Positions 16,830-25,053 of a stretch of 64,000 nt of DNA are shown here, in pieces. Each line of letters opens with the position of its first letter. Position 1 is the first letter of the stretch. Under the pieces are notes generated by a model that was not told where the DNA came from, searched no databases, and saw only the letters and a list, made by a program, of their open reading frames with translations. Source of the stretch: PLanc-01 sp034678485 (lineage in GTDB: Bacteria > Planctomycetota > Phycisphaerae > Sedimentisphaerales > Anaerobacaceae). Position numbers and translations under genes: made by a program. The stretch spans positions 13,138 through 77,137 of the forward strand of contig JAXDBU010000134.1 of NCBI GenBank assembly GCA_034678485.1, in the 5' to 3' direction.

Positions 16830-18170
16830 TCAAGGCGACTTGTTCTCCGTGGATCGCAGGTCTTCGACGTTTGTCGGACTACCCTCATAGGTGTTGCCCT
16901 GGAGGGAGATCCGGCGGGCCTGGGCGCCGATGCGAATGCCCACTTTCTGATTTCCGCCGGCCGTATTCTCGATCCGCGTGTCGCGGATCGTGATGTCGTG
17001 GGTCTGTCCCTGGATGTCGATCCCGATTCCTGGCTTGCCCGCGCCGGTGTTGCGGATCAGGCAACCCTCGACCCGATTGCGGTGGCCGCAGCGGAATTCG
17101 CCGGCCTCGCTGCGAAAGAGGATGCCCACCTCGCCGTTTCGTTCGATGACGCAATTCCGTACGGTGTTGTCTGTGTCGCGGTGACCGATGCTGATCCCGT
17201 AGTTGGTGTTCTCCGAGAGGGTGCAGTCCTCCACGAGGCCGTCGGAGACGCCCCAGCAGAAGAAGATCCCCTGGCTGTTGCCCCTGGACTCGCAGGCGCG
17301 GAAGACCGGCCGTTGCGAGCCACTGCCTGGATGGAACCCGAGGTCGGCGTTGTTCAGGGACTGGCAGTGCTCGAACTGAATGTCGTCGCAGACCTGGAAG
17401 CTGAATCCGTCGCCGTTGTAGTTCCTCGCAATCACGTTGCGGAATCGCCAGCGGTTGCAGTTCTGGATGAAGACCGCGCCGGCGAAGTTGCCGTTGATGT
17501 GCTCGTTGTGGTCCCGATTGCCGTCGAGGACGAGGTCTTCGATCCGCACGTCGTCGACGTCCTCGGCGGTGAGGATCGGAAAGACGGTCGCGGCCGTCGC
17601 GTCCTTCTCCGTCCAGAAGTTCTCCTCGGTCATCCGGCTCAGGAACAGGACGTTCCCCTCGATCGCGGTGATCGTCGCCCGCAGAACCTCGTACTGCCAG
17701 GCGCCGGGACCGGTGCTCGATCGGAGCATGACGCCGTCGCCCGGCGCGAAGCCCGCGGCCTCGCTCACCGCGACGCCGTACTCGTACCAGTCCGAATCCC
17801 TGGAGAGCTTCGCGGAAACGCTGGCGCCCTTTCTCAGGACGGTCGTCTCACCCGAGCCGCGCAGGGTGACATGAGGGCGCAGATAGATGGCGTTTCGCAG
17901 CTCGTACACCCCAGGCAGGACGCGAAGCGTGCCGCCGCCCAGTCGGTGCAGATAGTCGATGCCTGCCTGGATGACCTTGTCGTCGGAGCCTTGGAGATCG
18001 CCTTCTTTCTGACCGACCGTCAGGACCAGAGTCTGTTTGCTGCGCATCGGGCGATTGCTCGCGGCCACTGCCTGTGCCGGCGCAGGTGCTTGCTCAGGCA
18101 TCTGGCCCGCCGCACAGACCGCCAACACCACCAGGGAGATTCTCACCGCAACCATGTACTCGTGCAGCAT
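16830..18170 (-). CDS. Secreted right-handed parallel beta-helix protein (pectate-lyase-like fold)
   Basis: 446 residues from the ATG at 18170, which follows AAAGGTG. A signal peptide runs to about residue 25 (MLHEYMVAVRISLVVLAVCA). An N-terminal block GDLQGSDDKVIQAGIDYLHR...GGTLRVLPGVYELRNAI is typical of the start of pectin-lyase-fold proteins. It is followed by beta-helix rungs rich in N, G and short hydrophobics (VRIEDLVLDGNRDHNEHING, VFRACESRGNSQGIFFCWG, VEDCTLSENTNYGISIGHRD). No catalytic residues of a named polysaccharide lyase family could be assigned. Likely a secreted carbohydrate-binding or -cleaving protein. It is divergent from the 1485-residue gene. Whether it is catalytic is unknown. 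Confidence 0.7.
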   Translation of the reverse strand: MLHEYMVAVRISLVVLAVCAAGQMPEQAPAPAQAVAASNRPMRSKQTLVLTVGQKEGDLQGSDDKVIQAGIDYLHRLGGGTLRVLPGVYELRNAIYLRPHVTLRGSGETTVLRKGASVSAKLSRDSDWYEYGVAVSEAAGFAPGDGVMLRSSTGPGAWQYEVLRATITAIEGNVLFLSRMTEENFWTEKDATAATVFPILTAEDVDDVRIEDLVLDGNRDHNEHINGNFAGAVFIQNCNRWRFRNVIARNYNGDGFSFQVCDDIQFEHCQSLNNADLGFHPGSGSQRPVFRACESRGNSQGIFFCWGVSDGLVEDCTLSENTNYGISIGHRDTDNTVRNCVIERNGEVGILFRSEAGEFRCGHRNRVEGCLIRNTGAGKPGIGIDIQGQTHDITIRDTRIENTAGGNQKVGIRIGAQARRISLQGNTYEGSPTNVEDLRSTENKSP

Positions 18171-18204
18171 CTCGGCACCTTTCATCTTGTCATGTCTGAT
18201 CCGT

Positions 18205-18232
18205 ATTGTAGCGAAGGCGAGGGGCGGAGCAA
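18205..18232 (-). promoter_or_regulatory. Candidate promoter of the beta-helix gene
   Basis: On the minus strand TTGCTC (18227-18232), a 16-base spacer, then TACAAT (18205-18210). The -10 matches 5/6 of consensus and the -35 4/6. The start point near 18198 would leave a leader of about 28 bases before the ATG at 18170. Confidence 0.4.
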
Positions 18233-18296
18233 ATTGGAATCCCGCCTCAGACGGCGACCACGGCTGTTGCCGTGTCCGAAGAACACCGTTTTTTCC

Positions 18297-18325
18297 TTGG
18301 CGGATGCCTCCCAGTAGTCTATAAT
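18297..18325 (+). promoter_or_regulatory. Candidate promoter with perfect TATAAT box
   Basis: TTGGCG (18297-18302), a 17-base spacer and TATAAT (18320-18325) on the plus strand. If it drives the 1485-residue protein gene at 18684, the leader would be about 350 bases, long enough to hold a regulatory RNA, although none is recognised. Confidence 0.4.
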
Positions 18326-18683
18326 CAGGCGCGTGTGGTACGGCTGGCAGCATCATGCCAGGTTGGCGCCTCGTTCTGCAAGGCCAACCAGCAACCACAC
18401 AACGAGTATCACCTGACGCATTGCCGCTTTGCCTTCAAACGACGGGCCGGATCGAGCGGTTCTCGCATGTCGCCGAACGAGTCCGGGGGCCAGGTGAAAG
18501 ACACGAGTCGTGGAGTGGGTTCTCGTGGGGAAGGGATGTGAGCTTCGGCTCGTTCCGAGGGAGCGCTCTTTCTCGACACACGTGCAGCCCTTCTGTCGCG
18601 AGCCCATCGTCCAACAAGCCATCACACTGCCTGACGCGGGGCTGGATTCCTCACGCTGGGCCATTCTTCACAGGAGAAGAACC

Positions 18684-21600
18684 ATGAACAGATCTCACAT
18701 GATTCTGCTGGCCGTGGCGATGACCACCCTCGCTCTGGCATCCAGCGCAGAGGCGTACACCATGGAGAGGATGTACCCCCCTTCCGCGTCTGTTTCCGTG
18801 CCGGCCACATGGGAGGCTCGAATCTTGACCTTTCATGCGCGTTTCGGCGGCTTGACATGGCCGTACATTTGGCATCAGGCCGACTGGTACTGGGATGGCG
18901 AGTTGTGGTACTCGGACGATGGCCTCGGTGGGCAGGCCGTCGATAGCTACTGTCTGTTTCTCGGGACTGAGATTGGAACGCACACCATCAAGGTTCGTGC
19001 CAAATACGACAGTATGCCCTTCGGCGTCCACGTGTGGACCGATTATCTCACATGGACGCTCACCATCGTCGACCCCGAGACATACACAATTGAGAGAGTG
19101 AACCCGGTTGAGGAGTCTTGTAGGGTGCCGCTGACGACTTCTCCCGAGTTCAAGGCGAGTTTTGGGGGCCTCGTGTCAGGGGCCACTTGGGATCGGGCCC
19201 AATGGTACGTGGACGGCGAACTCAAGAAGACAGAGGCCATGGGTGGGCAAGCCGACGACAGTATCTTCTACCCCTCTTTCACCACGGCGGGAACCCATAC
19301 AGTCAAGGTCAGGGCCCTGTATTGGCTCAGCGCCTATCCCGTAACGACTCGCGATCTTACCTGGACCGTCGTGGTGGAAGGCCACGCCCCCAGCGGAACC
19401 ATGGTCAGTCCGAGCAGTCCCATGACGATCCTCCAGGGCACGTTACAAACGTTCGTGTTGGAAGGCGTCGATCCCGCGGATGATCTGCAGTTTTGCGATG
19501 TATTTCTCGATGGCATATTTCAGACGAGCGTTCCGTTCAGCGGCGCCGCCAGCGGCAGCACCGCGGAATGGACCTGCACATTCAACACGCTCGGGACACA
19601 TCGCGTTTGGTTTACCCCTATCGATTCGGCCAGTAATTCCGGGGTGGCCTGTACATGGGTCGTCCACGTGGAAGCCGAATCCCAGCAGGCTGGGCTGAAT
19701 ATCCTGGTCGTTGGACTGGACGCACAGGGACAAGCCACGGGGGCCCTCCCTGACGCGAAAGTCGATCTTGCCGGCCCGGGAGCGGCGACGACCGCGACCG
19801 TGGACGGACAGGGCCGGCTCGCGCTGGCGGGCTTGATCGCGGGGACGTACACCGTGAGCGTGAGCAGGGACGGGTATTACGCACAGAGCCGCAGCGTGTC
19901 GCTGGCGGCGGGCGAGACGAAGGACGAGGTGTTCCGCCTGACGCCGGAATCGCAGGAGCCCGTGGCGTTCGACTTCGCTTCGCCCGACGGCAAGTACTTC
20001 ATCGAAGGTCTGCCGGGCGACCTGTCTTTCTCCTGCATCGTAGCATGGAACGGCCAGCCGGGCTCGGTAAACTTCAACGTGGGCGGGACTTCGTATCCGG
20101 CGAAGGTCACCGACCTTGGCGAAGGCAAGGCACTGGCGACCCTGACCATCCCGGCGCCAGCAGACGTTGTCCCGTGCAGTGAAATCGAGGCCGTGGTCGA
20201 GACCCTGGAAGGAAAGACAGCCGTGCTGCGCACGGGAGACTTTGTGTATAACCTCGACGCGAGGCTCCGTTACTACGGCTATCTCGGCGAGGAGTACTTT
20301 GGGTGGAAGACTTCCGGGCCGACTCTATTGACCGGAGCGATGACGTTCTATGACAAGAAGGAGGTGTCACTTGTTCTGTTCGATACCACCTCCAGCAGCA
20401 ACCCGCTATCGATGAAGGCCTCCCTGGGTTACCAGCATCAACTGACCTATGACCCGTGGACCGGAATATTCACCCGGTCGAACGGGGGTTTCGGCAGGTT
20501 CAACCTGAGCCTCAAAGGCACCCGTGGGGGTATTCCATTGGATTTTCTGGGTGATGGACGTATCGACGTGGCCGCAAACGAGACCATTCTGCTGGCGGTT
20601 TGGGGCTGTGATGCTCCGACGAGCACGTCGTCGTTTCGGGTGTCGTTTGCGGGCAAGACAGGTATCGGAGGACCGGTTGTCAACGTTGTGAGCGTTGCCT
20701 TCCCACCGGCAGCCACTCCGATCAGAATCCTACAGAAGACCCCTGTTATCGGGAAACTCATCGACTCGTTGAAGCTGCGTCTGTTCATGATCTTGGGGGG
20801 AGGAATCATAGGAAAATCCGACCCCACCAAGCCGGCGGACTGCTGGTTCGGAACCAGCTCGACGTCCGCAACGCTGACCTTTGGACTCGAAGCCCAGATG
20901 CTGTTCGCATACAAGAAATGGGGCTGGAACCTGGAGGCGGGCGTCTATGTGGGCGGGACGGGCACTCCCGAGTTCCAATTCTGTCCGGACTTCGTATTTG
21001 AAGGCGTCACGCTCCGAGCGTACGTCGGCGTGTTTGCCTCCGCTTGGTCATTCCGGTATTCAGGAGAGGTGGGGATGACAATCCGCCTCGGGCCCGATCA
21101 ACCCGGTGAGGTCCTGGCGATCGCGTCGATCCCCGGGTCCTGCCCGGAGGGCTCCTGGCAGCCGATCGGGGATAGCTGTCTTCGCTGGGGACGGACGAAC
21201 CTTCTGGCAGTCGAGGACGATTCGGGCGGACGATTGCACAGTCTGTCCGCCCAGGGCGAATCCACGCGGGAAGCCGTACTGGTGGAGAACGTCGTGCCGC
21301 TGGCGAATCCTGTCATACTGTCGAGCGTGTCGGACAGACAGATCCTGTTTTGTCTGCACGATCCGAACAAGCCGTGGTATGCCGCGACGGATATCGGCAT
21401 GCTGCGTCAGGCAGACGAGCAGCCGTGGACACTCGACCGGATTGCGGATGACCTGGCGGCAGAGTTCAGCCCGAGTGTCGTCACGACGGATTCCGGCGCG
21501 ACCCTGGCAACGTGGGAACGGGTCTCGGGGGACGCCTCGGACGCCAATGCACCGGATCAGATTGCTCCTCATCTGGAGATTGTCGCTGCTTGGTTCGACC

Positions 21601-23141
21601 CGAAGACAGGCTTCTGGAGCGAGCGGCAACAACTCACCTCCAACGCTGCGGCCGACCATCAGCCGATGGCGATTGCCCTGGGTGCAACCTCTGGCATCCT
21701 ATGGATTCAGAACGAAGGAGACGCCGCCATTGGAAACGCCAACTCGGGCGACCGCCTGATGTTTGTGAGGTGGTCGGGCGACAAGTGGGAGGAGCCACAA
21801 GTGCTCTGGTCGGCGCCAAAGGGCATTTCCGGTTTCTCATACACAGCCGACGAGTTCGGCGAGGGAAATGTGGTCCTCGCTGTGGACGAAGACGGAGATC
21901 CCAACACCACGGCGGACTGCGAGCTCTACCGGCTTGCCACCGCAAGCGGCGCGTGGGAAACGGCGGTTCAACTGACCAGCGATTCCGCCGAAGACTCGCT
22001 CCCGACGCTGCTGGCGCCGGACGGCGTGCCGATGTGTGTCTGGACCGCCGACGGGACGCTGCTCTATTCGGCACTGTATGACTGGAATCCGAGAGAGGTC
22101 TACAGCGAATACACGCTCGCCAACGAGGCGCCGTCGCTCGACGGAGTCGCGATGCCGGGCGGTGCCGCCATCGCGTACACCGTGCAGGGCCCCAACGGTG
22201 TGGACATGGTCGCATCGTTCTATGATGCGGACCTCGATTGCTGGTCGCTGCCGCGGCAACTGACCAGCGATGAGGACGCGGAGACGTCGGTGTCACTGGC
22301 CTGCGATGCCGACGAGCTGGTCGTCGCCTACCTGAAGACCCAGACTCTGCGGACCGGCATGGACGTGGAGATCGAGGGCCAGATGGTGCACCTCGAGAAT
22401 GTCCCACAGCCCGGGCGCACGGACCTGTACGTCCTGCAGCACGCTCTGGCCGATGACCTGGCCGTGATCTCGGATTCCCTGGTGGTGGAGCCTGCGAATC
22501 CCGCGCCGGGCACGGTCTCGACGGTTCGTGCGACCGTCGAGAATCGCGGCGATCTGCCGCTGCAGGACGTGGAGGTGGTCTTCTACGATGGCGATCCCGC
22601 TGGCGGAGGAGTCGTCATCGGCAATCCGCAGGTGATTGCAGGAACCCTGATCGCCGGTGGCAAGCAAGAGGTATCTGTCTCCTGGAACGTGCCCTCTAAG
22701 GAGAGTTCCCACGAGATCTTCGTCGCCGTGGATCCGAGTCTGGCGATCGAGGACCGCGACCGCTCGAACAACGAACTCTCAGTGCGCACGGTGCTGCCGG
22801 ACCTGGTCATAGCGACGTGCTGGAGCACCGAAGTCTCCAGCACCACGATGGCCTTGACCGCGAGGGTCGTGAACGCCGGCGTCGTCCCTGCGAGTGGGTT
22901 TGACGTCTCTTGGCGACTCGGAGCGGTGGACGGTGAGGAGATCGGCTTCGGTGCGATCGGCTCGCTCATCGCGGGCGGAGCATACGAGACCACATTGCTG
23001 TGGGACACCAGCGGTCATTTGACTGTCGGGGAACACGTGCAGGTGTTTGCGGTGGTAGACGCTGCGGGGGACATTCTCGAATCCGATGAGGCGAACAACG
23101 TCTCCAGCCTCGCCGCGTTTCATGCCGTGCGCGGGCCCTGA
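18684..23141 (+). CDS. Very large secreted multidomain protein with Ig-like, carboxypeptidase-regulatory and CARDB modules
   Basis: 1485 residues from the ATG at 18684, preceded by CAGGAGAAG, with signal peptide MNRSHMILLAVAMTTLALAS. Three Ig-like modules fill residues ~25-335; the first two are related (ERMYPPS/ERVNPVE openings and QAxDS motifs). A carboxypeptidase-regulatory-like module follows (~340-425, GLNILVVGLDAQGQ). A central region of unknown fold extends to ~800, then sialidase/propeller-like strands (~830-1260) with repeated ..VQLTSDSAEDSLPTLL../..PRQLTSDEDAETSVSLA.. motifs. The C-terminus has two CARDB-type modules (SDSLVVEPANPAPGTVSTVRA; NNELSVRTVLPDLVIA). Probably a surface or secreted adhesin/scaffold; no enzymatic motif seen. 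It has no PEP-CTERM or similar sorting tail. Confidence 0.75.
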   Translation: MNRSHMILLAVAMTTLALASSAEAYTMERMYPPSASVSVPATWEARILTFHARFGGLTWPYIWHQADWYWDGELWYSDDGLGGQAVDSYCLFLGTEIGTHTIKVRAKYDSMPFGVHVWTDYLTWTLTIVDPETYTIERVNPVEESCRVPLTTSPEFKASFGGLVSGATWDRAQWYVDGELKKTEAMGGQADDSIFYPSFTTAGTHTVKVRALYWLSAYPVTTRDLTWTVVVEGHAPSGTMVSPSSPMTILQGTLQTFVLEGVDPADDLQFCDVFLDGIFQTSVPFSGAASGSTAEWTCTFNTLGTHRVWFTPIDSASNSGVACTWVVHVEAESQQAGLNILVVGLDAQGQATGALPDAKVDLAGPGAATTATVDGQGRLALAGLIAGTYTVSVSRDGYYAQSRSVSLAAGETKDEVFRLTPESQEPVAFDFASPDGKYFIEGLPGDLSFSCIVAWNGQPGSVNFNVGGTSYPAKVTDLGEGKALATLTIPAPADVVPCSEIEAVVETLEGKTAVLRTGDFVYNLDARLRYYGYLGEEYFGWKTSGPTLLTGAMTFYDKKEVSLVLFDTTSSSNPLSMKASLGYQHQLTYDPWTGIFTRSNGGFGRFNLSLKGTRGGIPLDFLGDGRIDVAANETILLAVWGCDAPTSTSSFRVSFAGKTGIGGPVVNVVSVAFPPAATPIRILQKTPVIGKLIDSLKLRLFMILGGGIIGKSDPTKPADCWFGTSSTSATLTFGLEAQMLFAYKKWGWNLEAGVYVGGTGTPEFQFCPDFVFEGVTLRAYVGVFASAWSFRYSGEVGMTIRLGPDQPGEVLAIASIPGSCPEGSWQPIGDSCLRWGRTNLLAVEDDSGGRLHSLSAQGESTREAVLVENVVPLANPVILSSVSDRQILFCLHDPNKPWYAATDIGMLRQADEQPWTLDRIADDLAAEFSPSVVTTDSGATLATWERVSGDASDANAPDQIAPHLEIVAAWFDPKTGFWSERQQLTSNAAADHQPMAIALGATSGILWIQNEGDAAIGNANSGDRLMFVRWSGDKWEEPQVLWSAPKGISGFSYTADEFGEGNVVLAVDEDGDPNTTADCELYRLATASGAWETAVQLTSDSAEDSLPTLLAPDGVPMCVWTADGTLLYSALYDWNPREVYSEYTLANEAPSLDGVAMPGGAAIAYTVQGPNGVDMVASFYDADLDCWSLPRQLTSDEDAETSVSLACDADELVVAYLKTQTLRTGMDVEIEGQMVHLENVPQPGRTDLYVLQHALADDLAVISDSLVVEPANPAPGTVSTVRATVENRGDLPLQDVEVVFYDGDPAGGGVVIGNPQVIAGTLIAGGKQEVSVSWNVPSKESSHEIFVAVDPSLAIEDRDRSNNELSVRTVLPDLVIATCWSTEVSSTTMALTARVVNAGVVPASGFDVSWRLGAVDGEEIGFGAIGSLIAGGAYETTLLWDTSGHLTVGEHVQVFAVVDAAGDILESDEANNVSSLAAFHAVRGP

Positions 23142-23237
23142 CCCGTGTGCACAGGAAGGAATCCGGAGTTCGAATTCACAGGCCAACGCGGAAATGGCCC
23201 TTTGTAGAGGGACTGTCGGCACGCGAAACCGCGCTCA

Positions 23238-23266
23238 GGAACGACCGATTTTGTTCCCGTTTTTTT
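23238..23266 (+). terminator. Weak candidate terminator after the 1485-residue gene
   Basis: A five-base stem GGAAC/GTTCC (23238-23242 and 23253-23257) with a ten-base loop, followed by a run of seven T at 23260-23266. The stem is short, so efficiency is doubtful, but it lies about 100 bases after the stop and before the next gene. Confidence 0.35.
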
Positions 23267-23371
23267 GTTCGCCAAGCTCCGGCCGGCGCATAGAATATGT
23301 CGCGTAAGGTCGGGCGTTCAAGGTGGATCGTCACGTTGCGAACCCCTCCTGCAGGCGACCCTGAGGTGGCT

Positions 23372-23707
23372 ATGGAGTCGAAAGAGAAGATCTTGGTCGA
23401 AAACGGCACGGACGTCATGATCGTCACCTTCGAGGAAGAGACGATTCTGGAGGACCAGCAGATCCGCAAGCTGGAGCGAGCGTTGTTGCCCATCATTCGC
23501 AAGAGCCCGCACAAGCGGCTTGTCCTGAATTTCGCCAAGGTCAAGTTCATGTCCTCGGCCTTCCTCGGCCTGCTGGTCAAGGTCCACAAACGGGTCATCG
23601 AAGCAGGCGGCCACCTGCAGTTGTTCAATCTCGATCCCAAGATCCAGAAGGTCTTCGAGATCACTCAACTGGTGAAGGTCTTCGACATCGTCCGCAGCGA
23701 CGAATAG
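23372..23707 (+). CDS. STAS-domain anti-sigma factor antagonist-like protein
   Basis: 111 residues from the ATG at 23372, a start chosen because the STAS fold begins directly after it and GAGG lies 8 bases upstream. The core reads MIVTFEEETILEDQQIRKLE...RLVLNFAKVKFMSSAFLGLLVKVHKRV, with the SS of MSSAFLG at the place where SpoIIAA-type proteins are phosphorylated. The C-terminal part (LFNLDPKIQKVFEITQLVKVFDI) is typical of these antagonists. Cytoplasmic partner-switching regulator; its cognate kinase or anti-sigma factor is not in the window. It converges on the zupT-like gene with 16 bases between stops. Confidence 0.85.
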   Translation: MESKEKILVENGTDVMIVTFEEETILEDQQIRKLERALLPIIRKSPHKRLVLNFAKVKFMSSAFLGLLVKVHKRVIEAGGHLQLFNLDPKIQKVFEITQLVKVFDIVRSDE

Positions 23708-23723
23708 AAATCCTGTAGCCGAT

Positions 23724-24503
23724 TCAGAGCATCATCAGGCTCAGCGCCATGATGAGCATGCCGAGGACAACGCCGGTAATGACCAGGTGCCCATGGCCGT
23801 AGCGGTGGGCCATGGGCAGCAGCTCGTCGAGCGAGATGTAGATCATGATGCCTGCAACGAAGGCCAGAATCCCGGCCAGCACCGCCGGCTTCAGGAAGGG
23901 CATCAGCACCAGAAAGCCAATCAGGGCGCCGAGGGGCTCGGAGAGCCCGGAGACAAAGGAATAGAGGAACGCCTTGTTCTTGTTCCCGGTCGCGTAGAAG
24001 ATCGGCACCGAGACGGCGATTCCCTCAGGGATGTTGTGGATCGCGATGGCGATGGCAATGAAGGCCCCGACGTGTACGTCGCTCAGGGCCGCGGCAAAGG
24101 TAGCCAACCCCTCGGGTAGATTGTGGATGCCGATCGCCAGCGCGGTCAGCACGCCGGCCCGCATAAGATGGTGCCCGGCATCGGGCGACTCCGGCTGGTC
24201 CAAGCCCTCATAGTTGTGCGGGTTCTCCGGCTCCGGCACCAGCAGATCGACCACCGCGATAAAGGCAATCCCGCCAAAGAAAAACAGCACACTCAGGGCG
24301 TTGCCCACCCTCTCCACAGCGCTGGGCAGCAACTCCATAAAGGAGACATAGACCATCACGCCTGCCGACAAGCCGAGCGAAAACGACAGATAGATGACCT
24401 TGGGCCGCTTGATGAAATACGCGATCGCGCTGCCGATGCCGGTCGATAACCCCGCCAGCAAGGTCAGCGTCAGAGCAACTCCCACATTCCCGGATGCAGC
24501 CAT
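23724..24503 (-). CDS. zupT: ZIP-family divalent metal transporter, ZupT-like
   Basis: 259 residues, the usual size of ZupT. The two metal-site motifs are present in consecutive membrane helices: GIHNLPEG and IHNIPEG, each carrying the conserved His and Glu. Eight hydrophobic segments are visible, ending LVITGVVLGMLIMALSLMML. A loop rich in His/Asp/Glu/Pro (VPEPENPHNYEGLDQPESPDAG) between the third and fourth segments could bind metal. Inner-membrane importer of zinc and other divalent metals. It starts with an ATG 8 bases after an AGGA-type site. It stands alone on the minus strand; regulation is not evident. Confidence 0.92.
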   Translation of the reverse strand: MAASGNVGVALTLTLLAGLSTGIGSAIAYFIKRPKVIYLSFSLGLSAGVMVYVSFMELLPSAVERVGNALSVLFFFGGIAFIAVVDLLVPEPENPHNYEGLDQPESPDAGHHLMRAGVLTALAIGIHNLPEGLATFAAALSDVHVGAFIAIAIAIHNIPEGIAVSVPIFYATGNKNKAFLYSFVSGLSEPLGALIGFLVLMPFLKPAVLAGILAFVAGIMIYISLDELLPMAHRYGHGHLVITGVVLGMLIMALSLMML

Positions 24504-24853
24504 ATCAAATCCTGCTCAAGAGCCTGTTGTCACAGAACCCGCAGTGCTCTTCGGCCAATCAGGTTCATCTCTTGGCGGCACAGCGTTTGTGCAAACCCCG
24601 CAACTGGTCGTGGCGCGACGAGACAGCCATGAGCCCCCTACTGCCTGCAATCAGTTCCTATATGGGAAGGAGATTGTATCCGCGAGGCATCCTTCGATCA
24701 AGCGCCCTGCCCGGCGAGATTTCCCTGTGGGTGCATGACCATTCCTGCGTCGCTCTGCCGCTGGAGCAACTCGTCCGCTCGCAAGGCGAATTCCTCCGGT
24801 GCAGCAACCGACGTTCATGGGGCATCCTCCGCCAGCTATGGTTCGTCTCGCCT

Positions 24854-24908
24854 GTTTGGAGTTTCGCGTTGACGCCGTCTTGACCCGCCTGAAGGCGGAA
24901 CTCCAGAC
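24854..24908. repeat. Imperfect inverted repeat, probably a dispersed intergenic element
   Basis: The 14-base arms are 24854-24867 (GTTTGGAGTTTCGC) and 24895-24908 (GCGGAACTCCAGAC). They pair with two mismatches, both T versus C. The intervening 27 bases include CGCCTGAAGGCG, itself palindromic. The motif 'CGCCTGAAGGCGGAACTCCAG' is, from memory, the kind of sequence that recurs between genes in many related genomes; a genome-wide search would settle this. Confidence 0.45.
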
Positions 24909-24958
24909 CTCGCAACGACGGTCATGCACCCGTCATGCGCCTCGGACGGGTCCGCGCC

Positions 24959-24987
24959 TTTACTCAAAGCCCCCCGTCGGGTAATAT
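24959..24987 (+). promoter_or_regulatory. Candidate promoter of the ior-paaK operon
   Basis: TTTACT (24959-24964), a 17-base spacer and TAATAT (24982-24987). Each box matches 4/6 of consensus. Transcription would begin near 24994, about 60 bases before the preferred iorA start. Confidence 0.35.
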
Positions 24988-25053
24988 AGAGGTTCTTGAA
25001 ACATGTGGATACTCCGATATCCCAAACAGATCGCTTATCTTGGGAGAACATTT

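Larger units (their letters stand above)
18171..18683. other. Divergent intergenic region
   Basis: 513 bases between two divergent secreted-protein genes. It holds the two promoter candidates given separately. No convincing coding sequence: open frames here lack ribosome sites and overlap each other on both strands. Confidence 0.45.
24504..25053. other. Intergenic region between zupT-like and ior genes
   Basis: About 550 bases with no supported gene. It contains an imperfect inverted repeat at 24854-24908 and a candidate promoter at 24959-24987, both listed separately. The promoter for the minus-strand zupT-like gene should also lie here but was not identified. Confidence 0.4.

Noticed and set aside
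16737..18317. 526-codon plus-strand frame opposite the beta-helix gene
   Set aside because: Minus strand encodes a signal peptide and regular beta-helix rungs; the plus-strand product is low-complexity and valine/arginine-rich.
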